DNA of 64,000 nt from Synchiropus splendidus (GCF_027744825.2 NC_071348.1:21485563-21549562); one strand, 5' to 3'; shown: positions 1 to 10,330, numbered from the stretch's first letter. Notes: a model not told the origin generated them from the sequence alone. Numbers and translations are program-made.

Positions 1-310
1 ATCCCCCAGAACCACATCGCACTGGTCAAAGATTGTGTTTAGAGGATAATTGATGAGACCGACTGCTGCGTCGTTAGCCAGCGGTGTGCCATCGGCGTTA
101 GTAATTCTTGCACGCACGAGTAGAAGGGTGTCGTTTAGGTCTAGATACTTTTCGCCGTCTCCTGGTATAAAAAACTCAATCGCTGATCGCGGCTACTGGA
201 GCAATTTCAGTGTAAATTTTGTCCTCGATGGAAAGCCGTGTCATCGGGGGCGTGAATAAATCCAGTTCTGCCAATGTGCATTCAGCAGATTTCTGGTGTA
301 GGAGTGCCAT
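1..310 (-). pseudogene. Maverick major capsid protein, N-terminal part (copy A)
   Basis: ATG at 310-308 opens a frame related to Maverick major capsid (double jelly-roll, hexon-like) proteins. The stretch after about residue 45 carries the motif EKYLDLNDTLL and then NYPLNTIFDQCDVVLGD, nearly identical to the gene at 44265. A deletion of about 10 bases near position 180 relative to copy B shifts the frame and brings a TGA. The rest lies beyond the window edge. Copy B lacks this lesion but has a different one upstream, so the two copies were damaged independently. Confidence 0.75.
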
Positions 311-330
311 GTTACTGTATATAAGGTTTT

Positions 331-768
331 TTAAAGTATATCAGAGCTCCCTCTGGACTTCCTCTTGGCCCGTTTGCTTCTGTCAACTGAATTCTTTCTT
401 TTTTTGTTTGTACGTTTATTAGAGCTCTGTGTTACATGTCGTCCTGGAGGGCGTCTCTTTGTTCTTCGTGATAAGACAGCTATACCTCCTGACCCTTCCT
501 GTCTCTGTTGATCGCTCATTCCTCTCATGGTACAGGTGAACATATCTGTGGCTATGTTACCCACTGCTGATTTGAGATGGGGTTTCGCTATGGCGATACC
601 TCTTTTCAACAAAGGTGATATAAACCGAAACATTTTTGAGAAGAGGGAACCGATGCCTCGTCCGTACATAACCGGGGCACCGTCAAAACCGGGTAGCTCT
701 CCGCCCACCTGTTTTTCATAATATTGTACAACTCTGTGCGGGTCGTCTCTTAAGCCTGCATGAACCAT
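331..768 (-). CDS. Maverick pX/pVI-like basic virion protein (copy A), intact
   Basis: The open frame extends upstream to 795, but the Met at 768 is chosen because copy B starts at the matching codon (43812). About 145 residues. The N-terminal part is followed by MYGRGIG, which fits the adenain consensus (M/I/L)xGx|G, so the Maverick protease may cut between R and G. Next comes a hydrophobic/amphipathic stretch (LFSKMFRFISPLLKRGIAIA), then a strongly basic Lys/Arg-rich C-terminus ending in KRAKRKSRGSSDIL. Layout recalls adenovirus pVI (membrane-lytic helix freed by cleavage) and pX (basic core peptide); which it matches is uncertain. It is the only visibly intact gene in copy A. A TATA-like run lies at about 855-868. 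Confidence 0.65.
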   Translation of the reverse strand: MVHAGLRDDPHRVVQYYEKQVGGELPGFDGAPVMYGRGIGSLFSKMFRFISPLLKRGIAIAKPHLKSAVGNIATDMFTCTMRGMSDQQRQEGSGGIAVLSRRTKRRPPGRHVTQSSNKRTNKKRKNSVDRSKRAKRKSRGSSDIL

Positions 769-870
769 TGTGTTTGTTTTTGACTTGGTCTGCAAAGGCT
801 GGTTATCCCTTTGGTGTTGTGGTGATCAATGAATTTCCAGACGTCGATGCAAGGGCTATATAATATCCTC

Positions 871-1735
871 TCAAGTAACAGGTCTAAAGTGTAGAGTCAA
901 CACCACCTTTCCAAATGTAAAATTGACTGGTTTGTTAAGATCTGGTTTAATTTGTGTCTGAATATTTTCAATATGGTTCTTGGCAACCGGTAAATAGTAA
1001 GCAGGGTTAAAATGCTGTGTGATTATATCTGAGTAACTACCCTTGATTTCCACCGTTCTTAAAAGCGGTGCATATGCATCCTCTACAAGCTGCGGTCTTA
1101 CAACGTCAGTAGAGATGGTAAAACCCCACTTTTAAATCAACAGGATGGGGCGCTCTGAACTCGCAATAAATGATGCAATTAGCAGGATCTACACCTAACA
1201 TGTAAGCCAAAGGTGAGTTAAAAAGCACTAGGTTCTGACTGTCTCCTTGAAGATCAATGTTTTGCCGTGCACGGTCAAACAGGAAGCGTATATTCTCATT
1301 GTTTTTTTTTTAAAGTTTGCTCCATCTCGGTTGTAATCTGATTAAGTGAGCTGTAATATCCAACCGTCTTTTTTCCTCTGAGCTGAGGCGCTGGCGTCAG
1401 GATCCGGAGCCCAAAGTCTCGCCATGGCTCTATGAAATTCATCTTTATGAAGCCGCGACGTGTTACCATCTGAATCTGATCCTCTCGGAGCAGCCGTGTT
1501 GGTGTTGGAGTCAGCTCCTCTATGGTTTGGTTTCCAGTAAAATGACGACGTATCCTCTGGAATATTATGCCACGTGTGAGGGTATGTAATCTCCGTCAAA
1601 GCAACCTCCCATTTTCCGTTTAAATCGATATGTTGTGCTAAATGCGGAAAGTACCAATTGAGTTGTCTTTAAAAACTTTTGCACTGGCGTTTGATGGTAA
1701 AGTCACATAGAAGCCCCATTCTTTGAGCCCTACAT
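871..1735 (-). pseudogene. Maverick minor capsid (penton-like) protein, copy A
   Basis: Matches the copy B gene at 42847-43709. The start ATG (1735-1733) is followed at once by TAG (1732-1730), where copy B has a sense codon. A small deletion near 1645 shifts the frame before the conserved ENGKWEV-like region (GKWEVALTEITYPHTW in copy B). The C-terminal part, 1053-871, is open and contains the motif YSDIITQHFNPAYYLPVAKN. Maverick minor capsid proteins are single jelly-roll penton analogues; the assignment rests on the N-terminal FYVTLPS motif and gene position next to the integrase. Confidence 0.7.
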
Positions 1736-1769
1736 GATGATATGATGCCTGGTGTCAAGGAGGATCGTC

Positions 1770-3405
1770 TTATATATATTTTACATCTGAAGCTTTTACC
1801 CAGCTGTTGAATTTTTCAGGCCAGTTCTTCCACTGGACAAAGACTTGTCTCTCTCCTTTAACGGCGCGTTCCTTGAGAATCTTTTCAACGTGAAATACGT
1901 TATCCTTTACGAGTTGTACTTTTTGCAATTCTTGATCATAAAATGACCCCTGGATGGGTTTGCCATCGAAATCTTTCAATTTATACACAGGCGGGTTGCG
2001 ATGAATACATTCAGTTATTGTAAATATCTCATCTGTAAAACTCTGCTCGTACTTTTTGTCAAATACACCTCGTAGTTTTGATATCCTAACATGATCGCCC
2101 TCCATAAATTTGGCTTCTGCCGACCTTTTGACGGTCTAATGTAAAGATTGTCAAACACCAATCTAAAGAAATTTCGACAGGAGGCAAAATTTATTTACTT
2201 ACTTCCATCGGTGTCATTTTTATACGACTGTGATAGCTGTGATTATAACTCTTTACTAGATCCTGTAAAACCTCGATGTAACGTTTGTGTAATGTAATGT
2301 TTTTAGCTGTAAAATATCTCCACATCAGATTTTTAAGAGTGCGGTTAAATCTGTTTACCACAGGGGCCTTAACGTCACTCGCTGTTGAAAAATTTCCATC
2401 AAAGCCCGGAAACTCTTCTTAAAAAAATTATTTACCGTCATCCGTCTGTAGCTTTGCAGGCGTCTCGCTCTCCTCCAGCACTGATTCGAACACCTTCACT
2501 GTCTCAATCGCAGTCTTTCTTTTTAAAACGCGTACATAGGCCTTTTTTGAAAATACATCGATAACGGTCAACAAGTAATTTTGATCGTCGTTATATCTAG
2601 CCAATGCCTGCATGTCTTCTGTTCATCACTTTTATGGACAGAATTTCTAGGTGTAGCCAGGGGTTGGAGGGGATCCGGTTCGGGAACCACAGAATTTCAT
2701 CTCTGCTATTTGCGGACGATGTTGTTCTGCTGGCCTCATCGGACCGGGACCTTCAGCATGCACTGGGGGGGTTTGCAGCCGAGTGTGAAGCGGCCGGGAT
2801 GAGGATCAGCACCTCCAAGTCTGAGGCCATGGTTCTCGACCGGAATAAGGTGGTTTGCTTTCTCCGGGTCGGTGGAGAGTTCTTGCCCCAAGTGGTGGAA
2901 TTTAAGTATCTCGGGGTCTTGTTCTCGAGTGAGGCAAAAGGGGAGCGTGAGATTGATAAACGGGTCGGTGCAGCGGCAGCAGTGATGCGGTCGCTGTATC
3001 GGACCGTCGTGGTGAAGAGGGAGCTGAGTCGCAAGAGGAAGCTCTCGATTTACCGATCGATCTACGTTCCCACCCTCACCTATGGTCACGAGCTTTGGGT
3101 AATGACCGAAAGGATGAGATCGCGGATACAACCGGCTGAAATGAGTTTCCTCCGCCCGGTGGCTGGGCGCACCCTTAGAGATAGGGTGAGGAGTTCGGTC
3201 ATCCGGGAGGAGCTCGGGGTGGAGCCGCTGCTCCTCCACATCGAGAGGAACCAGTTGAGGTGGCTCGGGCATCTGATCCTGGACGCTTCCCTGGGGAGGT
3301 GTTCGGGGCATGTCCTACCGGGAGGCGAAGGCGATCCACCCCTCCATAGCTCCCGGGGTGAAGAGGATTGTAATAAACTCTTTTAATGATGTGTTTCACC
3401 GACAT
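1770..3405 (-). pseudogene. Maverick retroviral-type integrase with chromodomain (copy A), split by a LINE fragment
   Basis: The N-terminus starts at ATG 3405 with KHIIKRVYYNPLHPGSYGGV. It is interrupted at about 3325 and resumes at about 2617 with ARYNDDQNYLLTVIDVFSKKA, which holds the first catalytic Asp, then QTDDGK with the second. A stop and frame changes follow near 2428. The C-terminal segment 2105-1770 holds a chromodomain-like module, KGERQVFVQWKNWPEKFNSWV. About 145 bases present in copy B (roughly 41838-41983) are missing and replaced by LINE sequence. The protein would insert the element DNA; this copy cannot. Confidence 0.85.
2618..3325 (+). pseudogene. RTE/Rex3-like LINE reverse transcriptase fragment
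   Basis: The plus-strand frame carries the RT catalytic motif LLFADDVVLLA (about 2695-2730), followed by the thumb and C-terminal region (SIYRSIYVPTLTYGHELWVMTE; RNQLRWLGHL). It lacks both the 5' part and the last part of the protein, ending abruptly near CATGTCCTACCGGGAGG. The minus-strand copy at 53090-53812 continues past this point. I assign the RTE clade (Rex3-like) from the C-terminal pattern; another fish LINE clade is possible. It sits inside the integrase of Maverick copy A. Confidence 0.7.
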
Positions 3406-3553
3406 GTTAAACGAGAAATGAATGAGCTGAGATCCGAATATGCTTCTTAATGTTTTTTATTCAACAGGTTATGTCAGCATTCGAACGTAATGCTATACGA
3501 AGATATAAGATATAAAAAGATATTAAATATATATACATATATACACATAAAAA

Positions 3554-3556
<3 letters not shown>

Positions 3557-3643
<87 letters not shown>
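3557..3643. repeat. (TA)n microsatellite
   Basis: Uninterrupted TA dinucleotide run of about 87 bases. The long open frames drawn through it are repeat artefacts. Confidence 0.98.
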
Positions 3644-3645
<2 letters not shown>

Positions 3646-3834
3646 TTGCATTTCACAAAACAGGTACTTGTTTTACTGTCAGATCTGGTATCCAATGCAT
3701 CCATTGCAGATTGGTTGGGTGATGTGAGCTTGACCTTTTCAATGACGGCAGTTGCTGGGCATCGAGGTGGCCTGGCTCGACTCTGCAGCTTGGTAGTGAC
3801 AAGTGCTTTGCCAAGTTCTTCCAGGAAAAGCCGA
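3644..3834 (-). pseudogene. piggyBac-like transposase 3' fragment (first copy)
   Basis: The minus strand encodes a C-terminal piece with [18 protein letters not shown] and cysteine-bearing tail sequence almost identical to 4823-5040, but lacking about 25 bases around 3688. TA repeats bound it on both sides, so it looks like a local duplicate of the better copy at 4823-5500. Confidence 0.6.
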
Positions 3835-3835
3835 C

Positions 3836-3881
<46 letters not shown>
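3835..3881. repeat. (TA)n microsatellite, second tract
   Basis: TA run of about 46 bases directly after the first piggyBac fragment. Confidence 0.97.
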
Positions 3882-3886
<5 letters not shown>

Positions 3887-3909
3887 CACACAGGGTGATA
3901 TTTATACAG

Positions 3910-4145
3910 CTGTCCAAACCCCTCCCTTCGTTATTTTCCTTCCAGTTATAAAACAAGGTAGGATAGGGTTAATTATTCCCCTTCCTGTCATAAAACAAGC
4001 GGGGTGGTTACTATTTTAATTTCCTTTTGATATAAAAAAGGGAGAGGGGTATTATTTTAATTACTTTTTGATATAAAAAGGGGGAGGGGTTGTTATTTTA
4101 ATTTCTTTTTTATATAAAAAAGGGGCGGGAGGGGTTTTATTACCT
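3910..4145 (+). repeat. Degenerate ~55-bp minisatellite
   Basis: About four imperfect units built from TTATTTTAATTTC, TTTTGATATAAAA and a G-rich block such as GGGAGAGGGG. No gene is visible. Confidence 0.75.
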
Positions 4146-4179
4146 CCGGGGGACCATAAAGCAATTCAGGTTTGACATT

Positions 4180-4760
4180 TTGGTGTATGCTTCTACTCTC
4201 TCACACCCTTATTTTACAAACCCAGGTCGGTTTCATTTGCCATTAAAAGAAAAGTGGAAATGGAACTTCAAAGTCTCCACGACCGAACAGCATCCGATTC
4301 CAAGAATGGAGGATATGATGTCAAGCCTGGCAGGGGGACAGAAGTTCACAAAACTCAATATGAGCCATGCATATCAGCAAATAGTCCTTGAGGAGGAATC
4401 AAGGAAGTTTGTGAGTGTCAGCACTCACAAAGGTCTTTTTACATATACACGTCTGCCTTTTGGAGTAAACTCCAGTCCTGCTATTTTCCAACGCACCATG
4501 GAGAATGTACTTCAAGGTATGGCAAATGTGGCAGTGTATTTAGAGGACATTATATTGAGAGGAAGAGATGACAGCATCTGCAAACACTCAACGAAGTGCT
4601 GCAGAGGTTGGAGGATAAAGGGCTGTGGTTGAAACGGAGCAAGCGTCAGTTCATGGAAAACAAAGTAACATTCTTGAGTAATCAAGTGGACAGGACAGGC
4701 CTGCATCCAATGTCAGCGAAGGTCAAAGCAGTCCAGGATGCTCTGGTACCATATCTGCCC
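4180..4760 (+). pseudogene. pol: Ty3/gypsy reverse transcriptase remnant
   Basis: Plus-strand RT domain with QHPIPRMEDMMSSLAGG, FTKLNMSHAYQQIVLEEES (motif A, with the usual Asp replaced by Asn), LPFGVNSSPAIFQRTME (motif B), and AVYLEDIIL, a degenerate YxDD motif. After a frameshift near 4600 it continues with RQFMENKVTFLSNQVD. It stops at about 4760, where piggyBac-related DNA begins. The catalytic substitutions make it inactive. The later parts of the same pol lie at 5834-7228. Confidence 0.85.
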
Positions 4761-4822
4761 CATTTTTCAATGTTCATCTTGTTCAATGCTCTCCACATAA
4801 TGGACAGAATGTAACAGATGTT

Positions 4823-5829
4823 ATTCTTGCATTTCACAAAACAGGTACTTGTTTTACTGTCAGATCTGGCATCTTTTCCGTTTCTTCACAATTGTATCCA
4901 ATGCATCCATTGCAGATTGGTTGGGTGATGTGAGCTTGACCTTTTCAATGACGGCAGTTGCTGGGCATCGAGGTGGCCTGGCTCGACTCTGCAGCTTGGG
5001 AGTGACAAGTGCTTTGCCAAGTTCTTCCAGGAAAAGCCGACGTCGGTTCCGTTTGAGCAAATATTGAGCAATGCAGAGGTCTGCCCTGCACCTTCAGAAT
5101 TTCCTTGGGAAGTTCTGGCTTATTTTTTCTGACTGTTCCCGCTGTTCAGCTTTCTATTCTGCAGTTCATCTCCAAGGCGATAGGATGTAAATGTAAATGT
5201 GACGTCACGTGATTTTATGACATTGCAGCCCTTTATTCATCTCCAGCACCACACGCATCCCCTGATTCTTCTCGGCTGCTCCTCCAGGTAGCTTTCCACT
5301 GTATACGTGCATATTCCCGGCATAGCTAGATTTTGCTTCACAGGCCACCCATATTTTGATGCCATACTTGGCGGGCTTGTTAGGCATGTACTGTAAACCT
5401 TCTGGAGCTCATTTTTGGTGTGTTTGTCAAAGAGACTACATGAGAACACTGACAAGAACAAGGGAGAGAAAGTTTCCCCTCTACACACAGCTGGGTCTGA
5501 ATGGCTATTCAGACAATCAAATCAATCAAAATACACATAGCTGGGCAGTCTAAATAGGTATATCAGAGAGACATGTTTATTTTGGGTCTGAACAGCCACT
5601 TACCCACATTAAAGAATCCGGGTCAAAATGACCTGCAACATCATCTTTGTGTACCAACTCTGTACAGACACTTCACTTGACATCAAATTGTCCAGATTTT
5701 ACACATCTGTTCATGACCCTTAATGAGGAAAAGTCACAAAATTTCATGAAGAAAAAGTCAGGATAACCACTACTTTTATGAACACAAAAACGGATATGGG
5801 TCAAATTGACCCTAAGCATAATACGAGGG
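4823..5829 (-). mobile_element. piggyBac-like transposon remnant
   Basis: A relic inserted in the gypsy pol. On the minus strand, 5490-5205 encodes MPNKPAKYGIKIWVACEAKS, typical of the catalytic core of PGBD-type piggyBac transposases, and 5060-4860 encodes a C-terminal tail ending KKRKRCQI that begins the cysteine-rich domain. Sequence between the two is deleted. The right end (5798-5829) reads as an inverted-repeat end, CCCTCGTATTATGC on the minus strand, next to TTAA at 5830-5833, the piggyBac target. The left end is missing. Confidence 0.75.
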
Positions 5830-5833
5830 TTAA

Positions 5834-6713
5834 AGCTTTTCTAGGTTTGCTAAACTTTTATAACAAATTCTTGCCGAACTTGTCTTCTGTGCCGGCTCCA
5901 TTACACAAGTTACTGAGGAAAGATGAGAAATGGAGGTGGGCGGTTGAGCAAGAAGAGGCTTTTAAGCAGGCAAAGAAGTTACTACAAAGCAGTCAAGTGT
6001 TGGTTCATTACGATGAACAAAAACAACTGGTACTGTCATGTGATACCTCACCTTATGGGGTGGGGGCAGTCTTGGCACACAGACTGGAAGGGGGAGCAGA
6101 AAACTCATGGGAGGCACAGCTTTTCCTTCATGAAACAGACTGAATAAGGGCTTATGGTCTGTGTACAAATCACAAATTTAAGTCCACACAAATATTTGTG
6201 AAAGTACTGCACCCCAAAAATAACTGCTAAGCCCTCTTTATCCAACTGCGAATAGTTTTTTTCTGCTGCTGTGAGTGTGTGTGACGCATGAGTTCTCAGA
6301 GGATCATGAGATGGGCTATTCTGTTAAGAGCATATGAATATGCCATGGTGTACCGACGTGGACAGGACAATGCAAACGCAGATGCTCTCAGTAGACTTCC
6401 ACTTCCAGAGAAACTTGGGCATCCAGACTCAGAAGACCAGGTATTATTGGTAGAGCAGGATCAGAGTTCAGTGGTCAACTCGGAAGAGCTTTGTAGGTGG
6501 ACCAGTAAAGACCCCGTACTCGCCCGAGAGAATAAATACATACTCAGAGGGTGGCCCTGTAACCTGGATGTTGCTTTCAGTCCATACACTATGAAGCAAC
6601 AGGAGCTGAGTGTACAAGATGGGTGTGTACTGTGGGTGTGCCGTGTGGTGATTCGGGAAAAAGGATGTGGTCTTACGTGGAAGCAGCATCAATTGCACCC
6701 TGAAATGAGTTAA
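5834..6713 (+). pseudogene. pol: Ty3/gypsy RT connection and RNase H remnant
   Basis: Continues the gypsy pol after the piggyBac relic: [20 protein letters not shown], then [14 protein letters not shown], then the RNase H-like segment [20 protein letters not shown]. At 6110 the coding sequence switches to the minus strand for 177 bases (see the inversion entry) and returns at 6287 with SSQRIMRWAILLRAYEYAM and GQDNANADALSRLPLPE, the hallmark end of gypsy RNase H. It then runs toward the integrase. It is inactive. Confidence 0.85.
6110..6286 (-). other. 177-bp micro-inversion inside gypsy RNase H
   Basis: Read on the minus strand the segment encodes the missing RNase H core, including LTAAEKNYSQLDKEGLAV and [19 protein letters not shown]. 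The segment lies exactly between an 8-bp inverted repeat, AACTCATG at 6102-6109 and CATGAGTT at 6287-6294. Inverting it restores the gene order of gypsy RNase H. A frame change also exists within it. Confidence 0.85.
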
Positions 6714-7228
6714 ATGAAGGGTTTGGCTCGTAGCTATATGTGGTGGCCTAATATAGACAGTGATATTGAAAGTTCGGTCAAATCGTGTTCCACTTGTCAG
6801 GAACACCAGAACGCTTCGGCCTGTGCACCGCTACACCCGTGGGAGTGACCTGACCAACGGTGACGACAACTTTATGTTGATTATGCTGGGCCGTTCATGG
6901 GAAAGATGTTCTTGGTGGTGATTGATGCACATTCAAAGTGGTTGGAGGTCTACCCTGTTTCGACAGTAGAGTTTTATTCAGTTATCGGATAACTTCATAG
7001 TCAACAACAGGACTGTCTCCTGCAGAAATGTTGATGGGGAGGAAGTTGAGGTGCATGTTGGATCTGCTACACCCAAATTTGAAGAAGAAAGTGGAACTGA
7101 AACAGTCAAACCAGAAAGTTCAGCATGATCAACATGCTCGGTTCAGAAGTTTTCAGAATAGGCGACCAGGCCCGGAAGAGCGCTCGAGGCCGAGGCGCTG
7201 GAAGGAGCGAATTCAATACGAATAATAA
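6714..7228 (+). pseudogene. pol: Ty3/gypsy integrase remnant and pol C-terminus
   Basis: Begins with the integrase zinc-finger end (YMWWPNIDSDIESSVKSC, CSTCQEHQ) and the start of the catalytic core (VDYAGPFMGKMFLVVIDAHS, with the first catalytic Asp). A deletion near 6980-7025 removes most of the core. The C-terminal tail resumes with MLMGRKLRCMLDLLHPNLKK and ends in RSRPRRWKERIQYE, a tail repeated at 54300-54335. Multiple stops. Confidence 0.8.
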
Positions 7229-7244
7229 TAAAAAAAAAGTCAGC

Positions 7245-7842
7245 CAACTACCCCGGGAGAAGCTGCTGCCGATGATCGTCCACGCACAGAGCGGCACAAG
7301 CGCTGAGTCTCCTGCTGTTAAATCCACTCCGGTGATGCGACAAGTCTCTGCCGTCACTGCGATGAGACCTCAGTCCTGCCTGAAGTTTCCGTGGTCCAGA
7401 TGAGCCGCTCCACACCCCTTCAAGTCTCAAGCTTCTTCTCTTGATGTGCCAGATGCGCCGGCTCCAGCTGTAATTTCACAATTACAGAGTCACTCATTCA
7501 CGCCTCTGTAATTTCACTTCTGTAATGGCACTTCCAGTGAAGTAGAAAGGCTGGTGTAATATTCCTGGAATATGTTTGTGTCCAGCTGTCCGTGGAGCCT
7601 GCCTCCCTCGCAAACAGTCCTTTAGCACGGGGCAGAAATTTTGAGCGGACCTCCAATCCTGGGGCGTCCCCCCAAAGCATGGCTACTTCAAGGCTAGCAG
7701 GCAGTCCTCTGCCCCCCTAAGTGCAGTTCACTATTCGAAATGCTAAAGCACCCGCAACACTCAAAGCAAATAATGCCAAATGGGTGTGGACTGCCGTCTG
7801 TTGGGTAAACATCCACTGCTAGTCTCATTCAATCCGGACTAT
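7245..7842 (+). pseudogene. DIRS-related 3' fragment with recombinase N-terminal piece
   Basis: Homologous to 36030-36620 and 54438-55040. Around 7678-7815 the frame encodes MATSRLAGSPLPP and then TLKANNAKWVWTAVCW, matching the arm-binding N-terminal part of the DIRS tyrosine recombinase fragments at 63450-63713 and 25497-25715. The first 400 bases show no convincing protein. Everything is decayed. Confidence 0.55.
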
Positions 7843-8312
7843 TTCCCGGCGCAGTTCTGACACTCTACTGGCACGAGGACCGCACGTGGTCAGGTACGGA
7901 GCTTAATAGGTGGAGGGTTTGGATTTGTGGCGCAGCGTTCCCTCTCACTCAGCGGTCATGCGCGATGCCCTCGCACCTGGAGCTTGACCACCCCCTTGAG
8001 GAGTGACCATCCCACCCGGCGCTGACAGAGCCGCCATCGCGCAGTAGAATGGTGTCTGCACTGTCGGCAACCGGCTCATAGCGCTTGAGAACATCATTGC
8101 GCTCTTTATGAGCTCCGTGGACTCCCACAGAGATTTTGGAGACACAATAATCCGTTGGTGCTCTGCTCGCGGCGCCTCCTCCACACACAGCCGCCGCCTG
8201 GGGGGAACAGCCGTATAATAGCCGAGCTGATCATCGCCACTCCTCTTGGAGAGACCAGTCGTCTGCTCTCACCTCTGCTCCCTCCAAAAGCGTAGGAAGA
8301 ACTTTGTATCTA
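7843..8312 (+). repeat. Shared terminal-type segment L (copy 1)
   Basis: About 470 bases that recur at 20686-21190, 29566-30111 (reverse), 33226-33300 (reverse, part), 55041-55535 and 58470-59050. In two places it directly precedes the gag/RT region of a DIRS element, in others it follows the satellite array, so I read it as the terminal repeat region of that element. It starts near CCCGGCGCAGTTCTGACACT and ends near CTCCCTCCAAAAGCGTAGG. Confidence 0.6.
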
Positions 8313-9690
8313 AAAGTATGCATCTAAACCTAGTCTAACTTGGAAAAAAAATAAGATGCATTACTTTGGTATCGGGTCTGTTTCTTCTATGCCCAAAATT
8401 AGGGTTTATCATCCGCCAAGTTCTCTTCCGGTTCCAGTCAGTCCGAACTCCGGCTTCAAAATTTTTTTTTTGTTTGACATCGTCTCAGGAGACCGAGCAG
8501 TATAGTAACGGTCTCTGCCTCCTTATACCTGATGCCAGAACTGTCCCTGGGGAAGTTTATGGAGCCAAGACGTTATGTTTTTCCTCAGTTTCGCCACAAT
8601 AAGAAGCATAGGCGTCAAATAACTCTTTGCCGTCTCTCAACAGATCCCGGTTCCAGCCAAATGTCAGGGGAGTTTCAATTCTGCCATTAACTCTTCTGAT
8701 TACTCAGACTCGCCAGTTTTTATAGCAGGGGTCGCCACAGGACCGCGAAAGCCACCACTTCAGAGGATCACTCAGTAGGAACTGCGTGCCAGACCTGCTC
8801 TGTTCTCAGCTCCCTCGTGTGATGTCTGAAGCGATGTCTGTCTGTGATTCTGTTCAGAGGCAAGCAGGACATCGTCATCTACAGAGTCATCTCTTTCTGA
8901 GGCTGATTGGGCCGGTCCCTCGGGTCTCCATCTTAGGAGAATCTTGATCAGATCTTGATCTTTGTACACTGCAAGTTTGGGGAACCGAATTCCTCTGACG
9001 GCTCAGCTGACAAAAGCGAGTGTGTTTTTGAAGAACCAGCGGGACTTGAAGTTCCCAGAGGAGTGGGCACTGTGCACCGATGACCCTTTCGTCCTAGACC
9101 CGCCCCGGAGTCCGGGTCCGCTCCTGTGCTCAAGGCTCCTATCTTGAAAGAGTCTGTCTCCTCACCTGCCCATATGGATCGAGAAAATACACGGTCATTG
9201 AAACGGCCTTCAGTTACACAGTCAACCCCCAGGTTCTGCGTCACCACATGGACCTGAGTGAACTCAGAGAACCAGCGGTCATGTCTGATGGAGGAGGACA
9301 GCGCTCTCCTGACAAAGCAAATAATTGAGCTACTGCCAAAGCAATCCTCCTACACTGGATTTTACTCCAGATACTTTCTGGAACCCAAGAAGACAGGAGA
9401 GTGGAGACCTGTTCTGAATCTCAGTCTCCTCAACCAATTCATGACCAGACAGCGGTTCCGGACTACCAGCAGACTCCTGGAGTGTGAGAGTGGATGACCT
9501 CCATAGATCTTGCAGAGGCCTACTTCCACAACACGGTCTCTAGTGTCTAGTGCCTCGTTTTTTCACCAAGTGCGTGGAGGAGTGGCTCGAACCACTAAGA
9601 AGACAGGGTCTGCGGATTCTGACGTACTTGGACTACTGGTTGATTGAGTCCAAACAGGATTCATGAGCGCCCACCAGCTTAGCTTAAGGG
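8313..9690 (+). pseudogene. DIRS-like gag region and reverse transcriptase fragment
   Basis: The first ~900 bases match 55536-56470 and, reversed, 28780-29560; they are probably the gag region, but I recognise no gag motif. From 9258 the RT begins: GFYSRYFLEPKKTGEWRPVL, LSLLNQFMTRQRFRT, then after a stop MTSIDLAEAYFHN, which is the DIRS RT pattern. A degenerate catalytic motif, ILTYLDYW (YLDD type with the second Asp lost), lies near 9620. The sequence is then cut by satellite DNA at about 9690. Confidence 0.7.
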
Positions 9691-10330
9691 GTGTTTCTCG
9701 TAGCTGCAGAACAAATTCAATGTCTCCAAAGGGGTTTCAGAGAGTTATCAACATTTTTATGTTTGTTGGTCTGAAAGGTACAGGTCCCGCGGACTGAAAA
9801 CACGTTTTCTGCACTGTTTAATCTCTGCTCAGGGCTGTCTCAGAACATGAAAATTTCGCCTGGCACGATAGCTGAAGCGGTCATTCTAGTAGGTGCTGAA
9901 CTAATTCAACATTTCTGAAGTGGTTGCAGAGTGATAACATTTTTATGTTTGTCAATTCTGAAAACCACCGTCACTCGGGTGAAAACCTGTTTTTCTGAAC
10001 AGTTCACTCACTGCTCAGAATAGTGCCAGAACATGAAAATATCAGCTGCAACTGTTGGAAAAAGAGTCTTTCGAGTATATTCGGCACTAAATCCACGTTT
10101 TTGGACTATTTTCAGGGTGGAATCAACAATTTTTATTCTTCCTGGTCAGAAACTGAACCTCTCTCGGGCTGAAAACGCATTTTTGCACTGTTCACTCACT
10201 GCTCAGCGATGCCTCAGAACATGAAAATTTCACCTGACACTGTAGCAGAAGCTGTCTTTTTAGCAGCAGCAGAACTAATTCAACCTCTCTGTGTGGTTTC
10301 AGAGAGTTATCAGGATTTTAATGCTTGTTC
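9690..10330 (+). repeat. ~185-bp satellite array, plus orientation, left of the retrovirus
   Basis: About 3.5 units containing GGCTGAAAACGCGTTTTCTGC-type cores, CACTGTTCACTCACTGCTCAG and CAGAACATGAAAATTTCACC. Two unit types alternate. The array is interrupted by the retrovirus at 10336 and resumes at 19430. Short open frames inside it are not conserved from unit to unit. Confidence 0.9.

Larger units (their letters stand above)
1..3493 (-). mobile_element. Maverick/Polinton copy A, truncated at window edge
   Basis: Genes on the minus strand run integrase, penton, pX/pVI-like, major capsid, the same order as in the plus-strand copy at 40201-52870, to which it is closely similar at nucleotide level. 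Homology to that copy ends near 3493, just upstream of the integrase start, where a TA microsatellite begins. The element continues off the left edge, so protease, ATPase and polymerase are not visible. No terminal inverted repeat is seen. Mavericks are self-synthesising virus-like DNA transposons of animals, related to adintoviruses. Confidence 0.85.

Noticed and set aside
2736..3311. 191-codon minus-strand ORF
   Set aside because: Antisense shadow of the plus-strand LINE reverse transcriptase.
3474..3951. Long ORFs rich in Tyr/Ile
   Set aside because: They are translations of (TA)n microsatellites.
5962..6168. Minus-strand gene with YTDHKPL
   Set aside because: It is inverted gypsy RNase H sequence, not an independent gene.
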